This document shows positions 16,573 through 28,279 of a stretch of 64,000 bases of DNA, in pieces. Position 1 is the stretch's first letter; every line of letters starts with the position of its first letter. The stretch lies in the NCBI RefSeq assembly GCF_039872745.1, contig NZ_JBDPZD010000002.1:930001-994000 (forward strand), given 5' to 3'. This stretch comes from Pelomonas paludis (lineage in GTDB: Bacteria; Pseudomonadota; Gammaproteobacteria; Burkholderiales; Burkholderiaceae_C). Position numbers and translations under genes: made by a program. Under the pieces are notes generated by a model that saw only the letters and a program-made list of their open reading frames with translations, was not told the DNA's origin and ran no database searches.

Positions 16573-16588
16573 CTGTTTTTATATACAG
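16573..16588 (+). promoter_or_regulatory. LexA (SOS) box of the imuA-imuB-dnaE2 operon
   Basis: The 16-mer CTGTTTTTATATACAG fits the LexA consensus and is flanked by TA on both sides (TACTGT...ACAGTA), extending the palindrome. A possible -35 (TTGCAA, 16565-16570) and -10 (TATTCT, 16589-16594) bracket it, so bound LexA would cover the promoter. Linkage to the mutagenesis cassette is well known in proteobacteria. Confidence 0.9.
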
Positions 16589-16600
16589 TATTCTAGGGCG

Positions 16601-16752
16601 ACGCTGAACAGGCCTGCGCGATGCAGTGCGCCCTGATTGGGGATGAGCTGCAAGGCGCAAAGCACAGCGATACCCGCTGGTATCGCGCGCATTTGCAACG
16701 CAGCAGATCGCCCCAAGCAGGGATGCGCTGCGCGCGAGGGCCTGTTCAGCGT
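16601..16752. repeat. 152-bp near-perfect palindrome between LexA box and imuA
   Basis: The outer arms are exact inverted repeats: ACGCTGAACAGGCC at 16601-16614 and its complement at 16739-16752. An inner exact pair is GCGATACC (16667-16674) and GGTATCGC (16679-16686). Both pairs share the same centre, 16676.5, and the intervening arms are also partly complementary. The whole element can therefore fold into one long hairpin. It looks like a small palindromic (MITE/REP-like) insertion placed in the leader of the imuA transcript. Confidence 0.8.
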
Positions 16753-16794
16753 TGCCCCATCCCCCGCGCTGCTTTTTCGGGCCGGGGTTTTGCC

Positions 16795-17706
16795 ATGTTG
16801 CCGACTGCCCTTTCACGCCCAACGCCTGCGCCATTGCCCACGGTCTCGCCCCCCGCCCTGCCCAGCCTGCAAGGGCTGTCGGCGCAGGGGCGGGTGTGGC
16901 GGGCGCACAGCCTGGGGCAGGCCACGGCGGCGGTGGTGCCCAGCAGCTTTGCGGCGCTGGACGCCGAGCTGCCCGGCGGGGGCTGGCCCTTGCAGACGGT
17001 GACCGAGCTGCTGGTGCCGCAGGCCGGGGTGCTGGAGTGGCGGCTGCTGGCGCCGGCCCTGCGGGCGTGGTGGGCAGCCCAGGCCACACCCAACCAAGCC
17101 ACCCCGGGCCGTGGGCGGCGTGCGGCACGGGCCGAGCCGGCGCGTCGCACGCTGCTGCTCGTCAACCCGCCCCACACACCGCATCTGCCGGGCTTGCAGG
17201 GCCTGGGCCTCGATCTGGGCATGCAGGCGCAGGCGCTGGTCTGGGTGGCCACAGCCACACCAGCCCAGGCGCTGTGGACGGCGGAGCAGGCCATCAAGTC
17301 GCGCGTGGCGGTGCTGGCTTGGCTGCCCGAGGCGCGGCCCGAGCAGTTGCGGCGGCTGCAGGTGCATGCGCAAAGCTCGGACGCGCCGGCCTTCCTGGTG
17401 CGGCCCGAGCACGCCGGCCAACAAGCCTCGGCCGCACCGCTGCGCTTGGTCGTGCGGCCGGGTGAAGAAAGCGGGGGCTGGGCGCTGGACGTGCATCTGC
17501 TCAAGCGGCGCGGCCCTGCGCACGAGGGCTGGCTGAAGCTGCAGGCCGTGCCCGGCGCGGTGGAGCCGCTGCTGACGGCGGGCTGGCGCGTGCCCGCCCC
17601 GGCAGAGATCAGCGCCCCGTTGCCTGCGGAGCCCGCCGTGCCCATTCACAGCCCCTCACCTGCGGAGCACCCCCATGCGCTGGCTGGCCCTGTGCTGCAA
17701 GCCTGA
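16795..17706 (+). CDS. imuA: Translesion synthesis accessory protein ImuA
   Basis: ImuA is a RecA/SulA-like protein that works with ImuB and DnaE2 in SOS-induced mutagenesis. The 303-residue sequence has PSSFAALDAELPGGGWPLQTVTELL, the usual ImuA/RecA-like opening, and LLLVNPPHTPHLPGL. The proline-rich C-terminal tail runs past the beginning of imuB. I chose the ATG at MLPTALSRP; a longer frame would run back into the upstream palindrome. It overlaps imuB by 32 bp. Confidence 0.88.
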   Translation: MLPTALSRPTPAPLPTVSPPALPSLQGLSAQGRVWRAHSLGQATAAVVPSSFAALDAELPGGGWPLQTVTELLVPQAGVLEWRLLAPALRAWWAAQATPNQATPGRGRRAARAEPARRTLLLVNPPHTPHLPGLQGLGLDLGMQAQALVWVATATPAQALWTAEQAIKSRVAVLAWLPEARPEQLRRLQVHAQSSDAPAFLVRPEHAGQQASAAPLRLVVRPGEESGGWALDVHLLKRRGPAHEGWLKLQAVPGAVEPLLTAGWRVPAPAEISAPLPAEPAVPIHSPSPAEHPHALAGPVLQA

Positions 17707-18978
17707 GGCCCCGCCGGGGGACACCGACGCCCTGGCCTGGCTGGCCCTGGGCTTCACGCCGCGCGTGGCCCGGCTGGAGGAGGCCGTGGTGGCCGAGGTG
17801 TCGGCCAGCCTGCGGCTCTTTGGCGGCGCGCGGGCCTTGCGCCTGCGGCTGCAGGCCCAGGCCGAGCAAGCGGGCCTGGCCCTGGGCGCCATGGCCTGGG
17901 CACCCACGGCCCTCGCTGCGCTGGCGCTGGCGCGTTGCCCTGGCTACGCCCTGCGAAGCAGCCTGAGCGATCGCCTGGACGCCCTGCATCTGCACGCCCT
18001 CAGCGCCGCCCAGGCCCACCACGCGATGCTGGCGCGGCTGGGCTGCACGCAACTGGGCAGCCTGCGCCAGCTGCCGCGCGCCGCGCTGGCCAAGCGCTTC
18101 GGGCCAGCGCTGCTGAAGGCGCTGGACCAAGCCTATGGCGAGCAGCCCGAGGTGCATGAATGGCTGACCCTGCCCGATCGCTTTGACGCGCGGCTGGAGC
18201 TGCCCTACCGCGTCGAGCACGCGCCTGTGCTGCTGCACTTTGCCGAGGGCCTGCTGCGCCAGCTCTGCGCTTTTCTCGCCGCGCGCCATGCCGGCGTGCA
18301 GAGCCTGCGCCTGGCCTGGCAGTACGACGCCATGCGCGCCCACGACGTGGCCAGCCAGGGCGAGCTGACCGTGGCCACCGCCGACACCACGCGCGACCTG
18401 CCCCGCCTGACCCGCCTGCTGGCCGAGCACCTGGCCCGCACAACGCTTGCCGCCCCGGCGGGCGAGATCACGCTCAACGCCGACACCCTGCTGCCGCTGG
18501 AGGAAGGCAGCAACAGCCTGCTGCCCGGCCCCACCGAACCGCAGGAACGCAGCACCACGAATGCCCTGCTGGAGCGGCTGTCCGTGCGCCTGGGCGCCAG
18601 CCAAGTGCGCGAGGGCCGCCTGCACGAGGACCACCGGCTCGGCCACATGCAGCGCTGGCACCCCTGGCCTGCGCCACCCTCGCCCGCTGCGGCCCCGCCT
18701 GCGCGCTGCCCACCCGGCCCCCAGCCCACCTGGCTGGTCGAGCCGCCCCAGCCCCTGAGATGCGACGCGCGCGAGCAGCCCTTGCTGGCCGGGCCCCTCA
18801 CCCGCATCAGCGGCCCACACCGCATCGAAGCCGGTTGGTGGGAGGGCCGCAGCCAGCTGCAAACGCGCGACTACTTCGTCTACCGCAGCGCCACGCGCGG
18901 CCTGCTGTGGGTCTATCACGAGCGCCTGCCCGACCCAGCCCTGGGCGGCTCGGGCTGGTTTCTGCATGGGGTGTTTGC

Positions 18979-18982
<4 letters not shown>
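17675..18982 (+). CDS. imuB: ImuB, Y-family polymerase-like protein
   Basis: ImuB is a Y-family polymerase homologue without polymerase activity that bridges the beta clamp and DnaE2. The 435 residues begin RWLALCCKPEAP. They include VAEVSASLRLFGGARAL, where the catalytic acidic pair of active Y-polymerases is not conserved, and a helix-hairpin-helix-like LGCTQLGSLRQLPRAALAKRFG. The C-terminal part ends RDYFVYRSATRGLLWVYHERL, typical of ImuB. The stop overlaps the dnaE2 start (ATGA). Confidence 0.9.
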
Positions 18983-22236
<3,254 letters not shown>

Positions 22237-22263
22237 TCCCGGCTCTCAAAATGAATATCAAAC

Positions 22264-22302
22264 TGGACAATTGTTAAATCAATGTTCACAATTTTGGACA
22301 AT
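22264..22302 (+). promoter_or_regulatory. Promoter and direct-repeat operator of the HTH/nucleotidyltransferase pair
   Basis: TGGACA (22264-22269) and CACAAT (22287-22292), 17 bp apart, resemble sigma-70 -35/-10 boxes. The octamer TGGACAAT occurs twice (22264-22271 and 22295-22302), on the -35 and over the ATG. This arrangement suits autoregulation by the HTH protein. Transcription would start within a few bases of the ATG, giving a leaderless or nearly leaderless mRNA. Confidence 0.5.
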
Positions 22303-22981
22303 GAATGCACGAACTGACACCGCCGCCGTCCTCGAGCGCCACCTGCTGCTGCAACTGGGCGACAGGCTCAAACGCCTGCGCCAGGCACAAGGTGTGACCA
22401 CCGTGGGCCTGGCCCAGCAGCTTGGCATCTCGCGCACCACGCTCGCCGCCATCGAGACGGGTGACCCCGGCACGGCCATCGGCACCTATCTGCGGGTCAT
22501 GTCAGCCCTCGGCATCGCGGGAGACATTGCCCTGCTGGCAGGCGACACCTTCCAGGCCGCCCCCCGAGGCACGGCCGCAGCACGCTCGCGCCGCAGCCGG
22601 CCCCAAGTGCAGATCGCTATCCGGGCCGACGACGCCCAACACCAGGCCCAAGACCTGCAAAGCTTGGCCCTGCACACGGAAGCCGTCCGTCGGCTGAAGG
22701 CCGACCCCAGCCTCGTCAGCCGTGCCGCCGACACCCTCGCACGCTGGCGCGCTCAAGACGCCCAGTCCCGCGCCCGCCAGCTCTGGGACGAATGGGACGC
22801 CATCCTGCGCGACGGCCTCTGGCGCAAGGCCCTGGGCCGCACACGCCGTGCCCAGGAACTGCGCCAAGCCTCCCCGCTGCCCACGCTGCTACCCGAAGAA
22901 GTGCGCCAAGGCATCCTCGGCCAGGTCCAGGCGCTGAAGCGTGGCCTCACGTTGGGCGACACCCCGACCAAGACGCCATGA
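22301..22981 (+). CDS. Xre-type HTH regulator, putative antitoxin
   Basis: This 226-residue protein has an N-terminal Xre/HipB-like helix-turn-helix (LGDRLKRLRQAQGVTTVGLAQQLGISRTTLAAIETGDP, residues about 18-55). A basic low-complexity linker (RGTAAARSRRSRP) and a helical C-terminal domain with WDEWDAILRDGLWRKALGRTR follow. The next gene overlaps its stop (ATGA). HTH plus nucleotidyltransferase pairs with this coupling are typical of toxin-antitoxin modules of the AbiE / MNT kind. I infer an antitoxin and autorepressor. No specific family name is claimed. Confidence 0.75.
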   Translation: MNARTDTAAVLERHLLLQLGDRLKRLRQAQGVTTVGLAQQLGISRTTLAAIETGDPGTAIGTYLRVMSALGIAGDIALLAGDTFQAAPRGTAAARSRRSRPQVQIAIRADDAQHQAQDLQSLALHTEAVRRLKADPSLVSRAADTLARWRAQDAQSRARQLWDEWDAILRDGLWRKALGRTRRAQELRQASPLPTLLPEEVRQGILGQVQALKRGLTLGDTPTKTP

Positions 22982-23538
22982 ACCGCGAAGACCTCGAGCA
23001 CATCATTCGGGCCGCCGCCGACATCACAAACGAGTACGAGTTCGTCATAGTCGGCAGCCAGTCCATCCTCGGCCCCATCCCCAACCCGCCAGACGTCTTC
23101 AAGATGTCCGCCGAGGCCGACATCTACCCCTTGAACGCCACGCACAAGGCCGACGCCATCGACGCCGCCATTGGTGAAGGCTCACCGTTCCACGACACCT
23201 TTGGCTACTACGCCCAAGGCGTGGGGCCTGACACCGCACTGCTCCCGACCGGCTGGCAGACCCGCCTCCAACGCGTGCAAACGCCAGGCACCAACGGTCG
23301 TGTTGGTTACTGCCTAGACGTGCTGGACCTCTTCATGTCCAAAGCCGCCGCAGCACGCGACAAGGACCGCGTCTTCTGCATGGCCATGCTGCAACACCGC
23401 TTCGTGGCTATCGGTCCAGCCCTCGACCAGGTCAGTCACATGCCGCTGGACGACGAAGCCAAGCGCAGCCTACGCGCCCGCATCCGTCGCTGGACCAAGG
23501 CACTGAGAGAGCAGGGCCACGGCGTCGACGAGGGGTGA
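22978..23538 (+). CDS. Nucleotidyltransferase-fold protein (DUF6036-like), putative toxin
   Basis: This 186-residue protein has the nucleotidyltransferase pattern of a Gly-Ser turn (FVIVGSQSILG) followed by an acidic pair in SAEADIYPL. Phrases such as YEFVIVGSQSI and LDVLDLFMSKAAAARDKD resemble DUF6036-type NTases found next to HTH genes. It starts on the ATGA overlap with the HTH gene. If the pair is a toxin-antitoxin system, this would be the nucleotidyl-transferring toxin. It stands immediately upstream of the tracrRNA and cas9. Confidence 0.72.
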   Translation: MNREDLEHIIRAAADITNEYEFVIVGSQSILGPIPNPPDVFKMSAEADIYPLNATHKADAIDAAIGEGSPFHDTFGYYAQGVGPDTALLPTGWQTRLQRVQTPGTNGRVGYCLDVLDLFMSKAAAARDKDRVFCMAMLQHRFVAIGPALDQVSHMPLDDEAKRSLRARIRRWTKALREQGHGVDEG

Positions 23539-23625
23539 CCGGAGCGACTCGCTCGAGGCTATCCACGAGCACAAGCGCAACCAGGGGTCAGGACCTCACT
23601 GGGCACCGACTACGCGCTCGCGAGC

Positions 23626-23667
23626 CACAAAGACGAAGGCCGCGCGTCTTGCGACTTCGCGGCCTTC
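23626..23667 (-). terminator. Rho-independent terminator of tracrRNA
   Basis: On the minus strand, GAAGGCCGCG (23667-23658) pairs perfectly with CGCGGCCTTC (23644-23635). The stem is followed by GTCTTTGTG. The stem also forms the 3' hairpin of the tracrRNA scaffold. Confidence 0.85.
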
Positions 23668-23735
23668 CATTTGGTGCATCTTTCAGCTTGTTAGCGTCCA
23701 GAGCGCATTTCCCAGCGGTATAGCGCCGCAATGCT
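23627..23735 (-). ncRNA. tracrRNA of the type II-C CRISPR-Cas system
   Basis: The plus strand at 23698-23717 reads CCAGAGCGCATTTCCCAGCG, identical over 20 nt to the complement of the array repeat. On the minus strand this is an anti-repeat, extended by AAC (23690-23692) that can pair with the repeat's 5' GTT. Downstream on the minus strand comes GCTGAAAGATGC, close to the CTGAAAAGATG nexus of Neisseria tracrRNA, then a strong terminator hairpin. Reading the other strand would give no terminator and would run into cas9. The 5' end is inferred from the promoter; length is about 105-110 nt. Confidence 0.85.
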
Positions 23736-23740
23736 AACGC

Positions 23741-23769
23741 AGTAAATGGAAGCCGTCGCTCCGGGGCAA
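23741..23769 (-). promoter_or_regulatory. Predicted sigma-70 promoter for tracrRNA
   Basis: Minus-strand TTGCCC (23769-23764) and TTTACT (23746-23741) are 17 bp apart, each matching four of six consensus bases. Transcription would start near 23734, about 17 nt before the anti-repeat. The promoter is divergent from cas9. Confidence 0.5.
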
Positions 23770-23847
23770 ACCGGGAGCTAGATTCCGGCCGAATCCGCTC
23801 CAATCGCTGGCTCGCGCGCGCAGGAAGCTCCAGGGAGGAGTCAGCAC

Positions 23848-26800
23848 ATGAAATACCGTTTGGCACTAGATCTCGGCTCGACTTCGCTGGGCTGGGCCAT
23901 CGTGCAACTCAATGGCACCTGCGACCCTTGCGCTATCGTCCGCGCCGGCGTTCGCATCTTCCCTGACGGCCGAAATCCAAAGGACGGCTCATCCCTGGCC
24001 GTCACTCGCCGCAACGCCCGCGCGATGCGCCGACGCCGTGACCGGCTGCTCAAGCGCAAGGCGCGCATGCAGCGGCTACTGATCGAGCACGGCTTCTTCC
24101 CTGCCGAGGAGCCAGCGCGCAAAGCACTGGAGACGCTGAACCCCTATGAGCTGCGCGCCAAGGGGCTGGACGCGGCACTGACGCCTGCCGAGTTCGCCCG
24201 CGCCCTCTTCCACCTGAACCAACGCCGCGGCTTCAAGAGCAACCGCCGCACGGACAAGAAGGACAACGACAGTGGGGTGCTGAAGGCCGCCATCGGCAGC
24301 CTGCGCGCACAGCTGGACCCAGCGGGCGCAGACGGCAAGGCCCGAACGGTGGGCGAACTCCTGTGGCGCCGCATGAACGACCCCGCTGTGCGCACGGTGC
24401 GCGCCCGCTACCGAGAGCAACGCGTGCTGAAGGAAGACGGCAAGACGCGTGTCGACAAGAGCTACGACCTGTACGTGGACCGCAAGATGGTCGCGGACGA
24501 GTTCGATGCGCTGTGGGCCAAGCAGGCTGCGCTCAACCCTGCCAAGTTCCACGAAGCGGCTGGCGCAGCGCTTAGGGACTGCCTGCTGCATCAACGCAAC
24601 CTCCGCCCCGTCAAACCCGGCCGCTGCACGTTGGAACCCGACGAGCCGCGCGCCCCGCTGGCGCTGCCCAGCCAGCAGCGATTTCGCATCCTGCAGGAGG
24701 TCAACCACCTACGCCTGCTGGGCGGGCGTCTGCTGGAAGAAGCGCTGAGCCTGGCGCAGCGCGACAAGCTGGTGGCTGCGCTGGAGGAAGGCAGCCAATC
24801 CTTCAAGACGGCCATCCCGAAGCTGCTCGGCCTGCCGGGTACTGTGCAGTTCAACCTGGCCGACGCCAAGCGCACGGAGCTGAAGGGCAATGCCACCAGC
24901 ATGCTGCTGGGCAAGAAGGACTTCTTCGGACCAGCCTGGCATGGCTTCAGCGAGGCGCGCCAGGACGAAATCGTCATGCGCATCCTGGAGGAGGAAAGTG
25001 AATCGAAGCTGGTGGACTGGCTAGTCACGTCCACCGGTGTGGACGAGGCACATGCGCTGAAGATTGCCAACGCATCGCTACCCGAGGGCTACGGCTCACT
25101 GAGCGCCAAGGCGCTGGCCAAGCTGCTGCCCGCATTGCGAGCCGAAGTCATCACCTACGACAAGGCCGTACAGGCGGCTGGCTACGACCATCACAGCCAC
25201 ATCAGCCATGCGGCCTCGACCGGCGAGATCCTGCCTGAGCTGCCCTACTACGGCGAGTACCTGCAGCGCCACGTAGGCTTCGGTACTGGCGAGCTGAACG
25301 ATCCGCCCGAGAAACGCTTCGGCCGCATCGCCAACCCAACAGTGCACATCGGCCTGAACCAGGTGCGCGCGGTCGTCAATGCGCTCATCAAGCGCTATGG
25401 CCACCCCAGCGAAGTCATCGTGGAAGTGGCTCGCGACCTCAAACAAAGCCAGAAACAGCGCCGGGAGACCCAGGAGCAACAAGCCAAGAACCAGAAGCGC
25501 AATGAGCGGCTGCGCAAGGTCGCCGCTGAAATTCGTGGCTGTGCAGAAGAACGGGTACGCCTGAGCGACATCCAGAAGCTGATCCTTTGGGAGGAGTTGA
25601 GCTTCGACGTAGCGGACCGCCGCTGCCCCTACAGCGGCGTGCAGATTGCGGCAGCCGATGTGTTGACCGAGCGGGTCGAGATCGAACACATCCTGCCGTT
25701 CTCGATGACGCTGGAAGACAGCCTCAACAACAAGACCGTGGCGCTGCGGCAGGCCAACCGCATCAAGGGCAACCGCACGCCGTGGCAAGCGCGCGAGGAC
25801 TTCGCCGCGCAGGGCTGGGACTACGACAGCATCCTCACCCGTGCCGAACGCATGCCGCGCGCCAAGCGCCAACGCTTCGCCGCAGACGGCTACGAGAAGT
25901 GGCTGAAGGAAGACAAGGACTTCCTCGCCCGCGCACTCAACGACACGCGACACCTGAGCCGCGTGGCACGCGAGTACCTGAGCCTGATCTGCCCGGCCAG
26001 CACGCGCGTGATCCCAGGGCAGATGACGGCGATGCTGCGCGCCAAGTTCGGCCTCAACGACATCCTGGGGCTGGATGGCGAGAAGAACCGCAACGACCAC
26101 CGTCACCACGCCGTGGACGCCTGCGTCGTCGCCGTGACCGACCAGGGGCTGCTGCAACGCTTTGCCCAGGCCAGCGCCGATGCACGCGGCAAGGGGCTGG
26201 ACCGCCTGGTGGAGACCATGCCCGACCCATGGCCCAGCTACCGCGAGCATGTGCGGCGTGCGGTGAATGCCATCTGGGTGAGCCACAAGCCGGATCACGG
26301 CTTCGAAGGTGCGATGCACGAGGACACGACGTATCGGCCGCCGCACCTTGACCCAAGCAACATGTGGCGCACGCGCGGTATCGGCGGCAACAAGCCCAAT
26401 GAGAAAGACGCCGACTCCAAGGCCATGGTCGGCTTCAGCGGACCCGAGAGCCTGCAGCGGCACCGTCGCGACGAAGCCGGCCAGCCTCTGCCCTACAAAG
26501 GCTATGTGGCCAGCCCCAAGTTCTGCATGGACATCGTGCGCAATGACAAGGGACGCTGGGAGGGCGAGGTGGTATCGACCTTCGAGGTCTATCGCCTGAT
26601 CAGCGAATTGGGCCGGCATGCAGCGCTGGCACGCATCCAGTCCAGGAGCCAAAGCATCTCAGGCCAGCCACTGGTCATGCGGCTGCAGAACGGCGACATG
26701 GTCCGCTGTGAGGACGACGAGGGTCGGCAGATGGTGCTACGCGTGGTCAATATGACCGGCAACGGTCAGGTCTTCTTCGCACCTCACAACGAGGCCAATG

Positions 26801-26937
26801 GAGATGCCAGAAATCGGGACAAAGAGGACCCGTTCGTCTATATATCCAAGTACGCCGGATCACTAAAGAAGGCCCGTGGCCGGCGCGTCTCAATATCACC
26901 GAGCGGCGAACTCCGCGACCCCGGCTTCAAGGAGTAG
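23848..26937 (+). CDS. cas9: Type II-C CRISPR-associated endonuclease Cas9
   Basis: This RNA-guided double-strand DNA nuclease has 1029 residues, the compact II-C size. RuvC-I is LALDLGSTSLGWA with D8. An arginine-rich bridge helix spans about 53-78 (RRNARAMRRRRDRLLKRK). RuvC-II is IVEVARDL with E526. The HNH domain has EIEHILPF with H614 and a matching asparagine N637 (RQANRIKG). RuvC-III is RHHAVDACVVA with D757. All catalytic residues are present, so the enzyme looks active. A GGGAGGAG ribosome binding site precedes the ATG. cas1 follows after 5 bp. Confidence 0.97.
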   Translation: MKYRLALDLGSTSLGWAIVQLNGTCDPCAIVRAGVRIFPDGRNPKDGSSLAVTRRNARAMRRRRDRLLKRKARMQRLLIEHGFFPAEEPARKALETLNPYELRAKGLDAALTPAEFARALFHLNQRRGFKSNRRTDKKDNDSGVLKAAIGSLRAQLDPAGADGKARTVGELLWRRMNDPAVRTVRARYREQRVLKEDGKTRVDKSYDLYVDRKMVADEFDALWAKQAALNPAKFHEAAGAALRDCLLHQRNLRPVKPGRCTLEPDEPRAPLALPSQQRFRILQEVNHLRLLGGRLLEEALSLAQRDKLVAALEEGSQSFKTAIPKLLGLPGTVQFNLADAKRTELKGNATSMLLGKKDFFGPAWHGFSEARQDEIVMRILEEESESKLVDWLVTSTGVDEAHALKIANASLPEGYGSLSAKALAKLLPALRAEVITYDKAVQAAGYDHHSHISHAASTGEILPELPYYGEYLQRHVGFGTGELNDPPEKRFGRIANPTVHIGLNQVRAVVNALIKRYGHPSEVIVEVARDLKQSQKQRRETQEQQAKNQKRNERLRKVAAEIRGCAEERVRLSDIQKLILWEELSFDVADRRCPYSGVQIAAADVLTERVEIEHILPFSMTLEDSLNNKTVALRQANRIKGNRTPWQAREDFAAQGWDYDSILTRAERMPRAKRQRFAADGYEKWLKEDKDFLARALNDTRHLSRVAREYLSLICPASTRVIPGQMTAMLRAKFGLNDILGLDGEKNRNDHRHHAVDACVVAVTDQGLLQRFAQASADARGKGLDRLVETMPDPWPSYREHVRRAVNAIWVSHKPDHGFEGAMHEDTTYRPPHLDPSNMWRTRGIGGNKPNEKDADSKAMVGFSGPESLQRHRRDEAGQPLPYKGYVASPKFCMDIVRNDKGRWEGEVVSTFEVYRLISELGRHAALARIQSRSQSISGQPLVMRLQNGDMVRCEDDEGRQMVLRVVNMTGNGQVFFAPHNEANGDARNRDKEDPFVYISKYAGSLKKARGRRVSISPSGELRDPGFKE

Positions 26938-26942
26938 CCCCC

Positions 26943-27872
26943 ATGATCGGCCGCATCGTCGAAGTGGCCGATGACCGGCGGCACCTCTCCATGAATCGCG
27001 GCTTCATGGTGGTCAAGGACACGGAGTCGTCCAAGGAGCTGGGCCAAGTGCCGCTGGACGATATTGCCGCCGTGATCGCTAATGCCCAGGGGCTGAGCTA
27101 CACGAACAACCTGCTCGTGGCCCTGGCCGAACGCGGAGCGCCTTTCGTGCTGTGCGCGGCCAACCACAACGCGGTGGGCATGCTCCTTCCCATTGAGGGC
27201 AACTTCGAGCAGGCCAAGCGCATCGAGGCACAAATCGCCGCGAGCCTACCCACGCACAAGCGCATGTGGGCTGCCGTCGTGCGGTCCAAGCTGGAGCAAC
27301 AGGCCGCCGCACTGGAGGCCGCAGGAGCCCCCACCGCGCCACTAACCGCGCTCGCCGCCAAGGTGCGCAGCGGCGACCCTGACAACCTGGAAGCACAGGG
27401 CGCACGACGCTACTGGGGCCTGCTGTTCGGCGACGGCTTCCGGCGCGATCAGCAGGCCGGTGGACTCAACGGCCTGCTGAACTACGGCTACACCGTGATG
27501 CGTGCCACGATGGCGCGGGCCATCATTGCGGCCGGCCTCCACCCCAGCATCGGCCTGCACCACAGCCACGACAACAACGCAATGCGGCTGGTCGACGACC
27601 TGATGGAGCCCTTCCGGCCCATCATCGACCTCAAGGTCTGGCAGTTGCGCCGCAACGGCGAAGAGATGGTCACGCCCGAGTCCAAGCGTGCGCTGGTACG
27701 CACCCTCTACGACGACATGCAGACGGCCTCTGGCGCTACGCCTGTGATGGTCTGCACACAGCGACTGGCGGTGTCGCTGGCACAGGTCTATCTGGGCGAG
27801 CGCGACAAGCTCGACCTACCACTGCCCGGGTTGCCGCTGTCACTGGCATCTGCGCTACAGGACGACGAATGA
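26943..27872 (+). CDS. cas1: CRISPR integrase Cas1 (type II)
   Basis: Cas1 is the catalytic subunit of the Cas1-Cas2 spacer integrase. The 309-residue protein has the conserved metal ligands: a glutamate in LEAQGARRYW (E150), a histidine in SIGLHHSHDNN (around H206) and acidic residues in LVDDLMEPFRP. It lies 5 bp after cas9 and 10 bp before cas2, so the three form one operon. No cas4 or csn2 is present, which makes the subtype II-C. Confidence 0.97.
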   Translation: MIGRIVEVADDRRHLSMNRGFMVVKDTESSKELGQVPLDDIAAVIANAQGLSYTNNLLVALAERGAPFVLCAANHNAVGMLLPIEGNFEQAKRIEAQIAASLPTHKRMWAAVVRSKLEQQAAALEAAGAPTAPLTALAAKVRSGDPDNLEAQGARRYWGLLFGDGFRRDQQAGGLNGLLNYGYTVMRATMARAIIAAGLHPSIGLHHSHDNNAMRLVDDLMEPFRPIIDLKVWQLRRNGEEMVTPESKRALVRTLYDDMQTASGATPVMVCTQRLAVSLAQVYLGERDKLDLPLPGLPLSLASALQDDE

Positions 27873-27882
27873 GGCGCCCCGA

Positions 27883-28209
27883 ATGCTCACGGGATACCGA
27901 CTGATGTGGATGGTGGTGATGTTCGACTTGCCCGTCGTCGAGAAGGCCGAGCGCCGAGCTGCCACTGAGTTCCGCAACGCGCTGCTGGACATGGGCTTCG
28001 AGATGAGCCAGTTCAGCGTCTACATGCGCTTCTGCACCAGCGGCACGCAAGTGGAGACCTACTGCAAACGCGTAGAGCAGGCGTTGCCTGCAGGCGGCAG
28101 AGTCAATATCCTGCAGTTCACTGACAAGCAGTACGAACGCATCGTCAGCTACCAGGGCAAGGCAAAACAGCCGGCTAAGAAAACGCCTGACCAGTTCGAC
28201 CTCTTCTGA
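27883..28209 (+). CDS. cas2: CRISPR adaptation protein Cas2
   Basis: This 108-residue ferredoxin-fold protein is the structural partner of Cas1. The start LTGYRLMWMVVMFDLPV and the phrases FEMSQFSVYMRFC and GGRVNILQFTDKQYERI closely match II-C Cas2 proteins. The first ATG was chosen because homologues include the YRLMW segment. A 70-bp gap separates the gene from the first repeat. Confidence 0.96.
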   Translation: MLTGYRLMWMVVMFDLPVVEKAERRAATEFRNALLDMGFEMSQFSVYMRFCTSGTQVETYCKRVEQALPAGGRVNILQFTDKQYERIVSYQGKAKQPAKKTPDQFDLF

Positions 28210-28243
28210 CCATGAACGCACTTTCGGCCGTTGCAGAAACGAA

Positions 28244-28269
28244 TAACCCCTTGACGAATCAAGGGGTTA
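28244..28269 (-). terminator. Hairpin at the cas2-proximal end of the CRISPR array
   Basis: A perfect 11-bp stem (TAACCCCTTGA / TCAAGGGGTTA) with a CGAA loop lies between cas2 and the first repeat. On the minus strand it is followed by a U-rich TTCGTTTC. On the plus strand it is followed by CCGCCGACC with no U-tract. It is therefore better placed to end minus-strand pre-crRNA transcription than the cas operon. Confidence 0.55.
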
Positions 28270-28279
28270 CCGCCGACCG

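Noticed and set aside
18760..18978. A longer N-terminus for DnaE2 extending back over imuB
   Set aside because: The extra residues are an out-of-frame reading of imuB; the ATG on the imuB stop (ATGA) gives the normal family start.
23780..23820. Repeat-like TTCCGGCC and GATTCCGGCCGAATC palindrome just upstream of cas9, as a possible Cas9 self-regulation site
   Set aside because: Only eight bases match the repeat start and the rest diverges; it may be chance or an operator, with no support for guided autoregulation.
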